Of a stretch of DNA of 50,909 bases, positions 49,876 to 50,909 are shown one piece after another (within the stretch, counting starts at the first letter, position 1; each line of letters opens with the position of its first letter). Both the position numbers and the translations under genes were made by a program. The notes beneath the pieces were generated by a model. It had not been told where the DNA came from. It saw only the letters and a list, made by a program, of their open reading frames with translations, and did not search any database. Location of the stretch: contig CAYMJJ010000009.1 in the NCBI GenBank assembly GCA_964390445.1, positions 1-50,909 on the forward strand. The letters run 5' to 3'. This DNA comes from Anderseniella sp964390445. GTDB taxonomy: Bacteria > Pseudomonadota > Alphaproteobacteria > Rhizobiales > Aestuariivirgaceae.

Positions 49876-50909
49876 TCAATCGAAGAAATATCGCGTCAGC
49901 ACGATGAAATCGGTGGCCTGACCGGTCTCATGGCCAAGGCCGACATCGGAAATGGCCAGCGATGAATGCGGCGTCAGCATGCTGGAGATGCGGGTGCGGA
50001 CCTCTGCCGGCACCTGGAACCGGGCCAGCGCTTCAAGAGCGGCGCCGGTGCCGCCAAGCTGGTTGGGGCCATCGACGGTGAGGGCAGTCCAGCCGGCCTC
50101 GCCGCCCGACTGTGATGGTGTGCCCATGGTGAAAAGGTGGGTGCCGAGCAACGCCGAGCCGCCGTCCAGGTGCAGCGGCATGTCGAACACCGGCTCGCGA
50201 TTCTGGCGTACATAGAGATGGCCTTGCGGGGTTTCCTCAACGCCGTAGGCTGCTTCCAGCACGGGCAGCAACTGACCCCGGATCACGCCTGTCGGCTTCA
50301 TGCCGGCCGATTTCTGGAACAGGACGATGGCGCGCCAGGTCTCCTGGCCGTTGATGCCGTCGGGTGTGCCTTCATAAAAGCCCAGCCGGGACAGCATGTG
50401 CTGGACCCGTTCAAGCCGGTGCTTGCCGGTGTGGCGGGTGAGATAGATGCGCAACGGCTTGCCCGCGCGCTGTTCGACCGGCGTGGCTGTTGCCTCGTCG
50501 AGGCTGGCGGTGCGAGGCAATTGCGGCTGGAACAGCAGCGGGCTGGTGACGTCGTGCACTTCCGGCATGTCATCGGCAATGACCACGTGCCGGTTCAGGG
50601 TTTCGAGTTGAAACAGGTCGCTGGCGAACGCACCGGGAAAGCGGATGCAGCCATGCGAGGCGGGGTGGTTGGGCACCTGGCCTTCGTGCAGCGCGATGCC
50701 GGACCAGGTCAGTCGCTGCATGAACGGCATCTCAGCGCCGGAATAGATGTTCGATTCGTGGTAGCGGCGCTTGTCCAGGACCGAGAAGATGCCTTGCGGG
50801 GTGTCGTGTCCGGGCTTGCCGGAGGAAATGCGCGTGGAGCCCATCAGCGTGGTACCGGCGTAGACCCTGGCTTGCTGCTGGCGGATCGAGATGATCACGG
50901 TCACCGGGT
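49876..50909 (-). CDS. L,D-transpeptidase, ErfK/YbiS type (partial, 5' end off window)
   Basis: The frame stays open to the window edge; the 343 or so residues read begin inside the YkuD domain (V-T-V-I-I-S-I-R-Q-Q-Q-A-R-V-Y). The catalytic motif is H-P-A-S-H-G-C-I-R-F-P with the Ser-His-Gly-Cys core. A peptidoglycan-binding-type region follows (about 165-215, Q-H-M-L-S-R-L-G-F-Y-E-G-T-P-D-G-I-N-G-Q), then an uncharacterised C-terminal domain. The start is not in the window, so no signal peptide can be judged. Confidence 0.9.
   Translation of the reverse strand, partial: PVTVIISIRQQQARVYAGTTLMGSTRISSGKPGHDTPQGIFSVLDKRRYHESNIYSGAEMPFMQRLTWSGIALHEGQVPNHPASHGCIRFPGAFASDLFQLETLNRHVVIADDMPEVHDVTSPLLFQPQLPRTASLDEATATPVEQRAGKPLRIYLTRHTGKHRLERVQHMLSRLGFYEGTPDGINGQETWRAIVLFQKSAGMKPTGVIRGQLLPVLEAAYGVEETPQGHLYVRQNREPVFDMPLHLDGGSALLGTHLFTMGTPSQSGGEAGWTALTVDGPNQLGGTGAALEALARFQVPAEVRTRISSMLTPHSSLAISDVGLGHETGQATDFIVLTRYFFD

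Overview
The window looks like chromosomal DNA of an alphaproteobacterium, most likely a Hyphomicrobiales (Rhizobiales) member. The base composition is GC-rich. Several gene orders are typical of that group: ispA-mtgA-rpmF; S4 protein-fdxA-carD beside an SUV3-like helicase; DUF3108 divergent from rpmB; cobT-cobS-J-protein divergent from bolA; and aroK-aroB-CorC divergent from a tiny ORF plus xerD. No species can be named from the sequence alone. One assembly gap of exactly 100 N lies inside a tandem repeat at 32471-32570.

Layout. 0-4 kb: a small secreted protein, a broken CelD-like gene, ispA, mtgA, a cytochrome b561/PepSY pair and rpmF. 4-10.5 kb: a small membrane protein with a DUF924 protein, a CelD-type acyltransferase overlapping a JmjC/cupin-like oxygenase, two c-type cytochromes and an acyl-CoA synthetase. 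10.5-13 kb: a 51-codon ORF, a sigma54-type control region, a cupin and a LuxO-like sigma54 activator. 13-21 kb: a LOG protein, an orphan peptide ORF, and a malonate block (DctPQM TRAP transporter, malonyl-CoA decarboxylase MatA, malonyl-CoA synthetase MatB) divergent from a GntR regulator. 21-26.3 kb: a Crp/Fnr regulator, tRNA-Arg and an envelope-stress cluster (CsbD, BrkB, DUF3618, holin-like, DUF883-like, PPOX). 26.4-33 kb: carD, fdxA, S4 protein, helicase, DUF3108, the repeat with gap, and rpmB. 33-39 kb: a hexapeptide acyltransferase, a phytase-esterase-like protein, cobTS, a J-protein and bolA. 39-51 kb: a flavin/Fe-S oxidoreductase, CorC, aroB, aroK, xerD, accA, two YafK-type L,D-transpeptidases, an SLC13 permease and a third L,D-transpeptidase that runs off the window.

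Working together. The malonate genes form one minus-strand operon: uptake, activation to malonyl-CoA and decarboxylation to acetyl-CoA. A TTGTATACAA operator lies between it and its probable regulator.

The most unusual feature is at 10.89-12.95 kb. An NtrC/LuxO-type activator has lost the receiver aspartate (Ser59). It faces a cupin gene preceded by two tandem TTGCA-TTT-TGCAA palindromes, the motif known for LuxO operators, and by a perfect GG-N10-GC sigma54 promoter. This looks like a self-contained, probably phosphorylation-independent sigma54 circuit in a non-Vibrio lineage.
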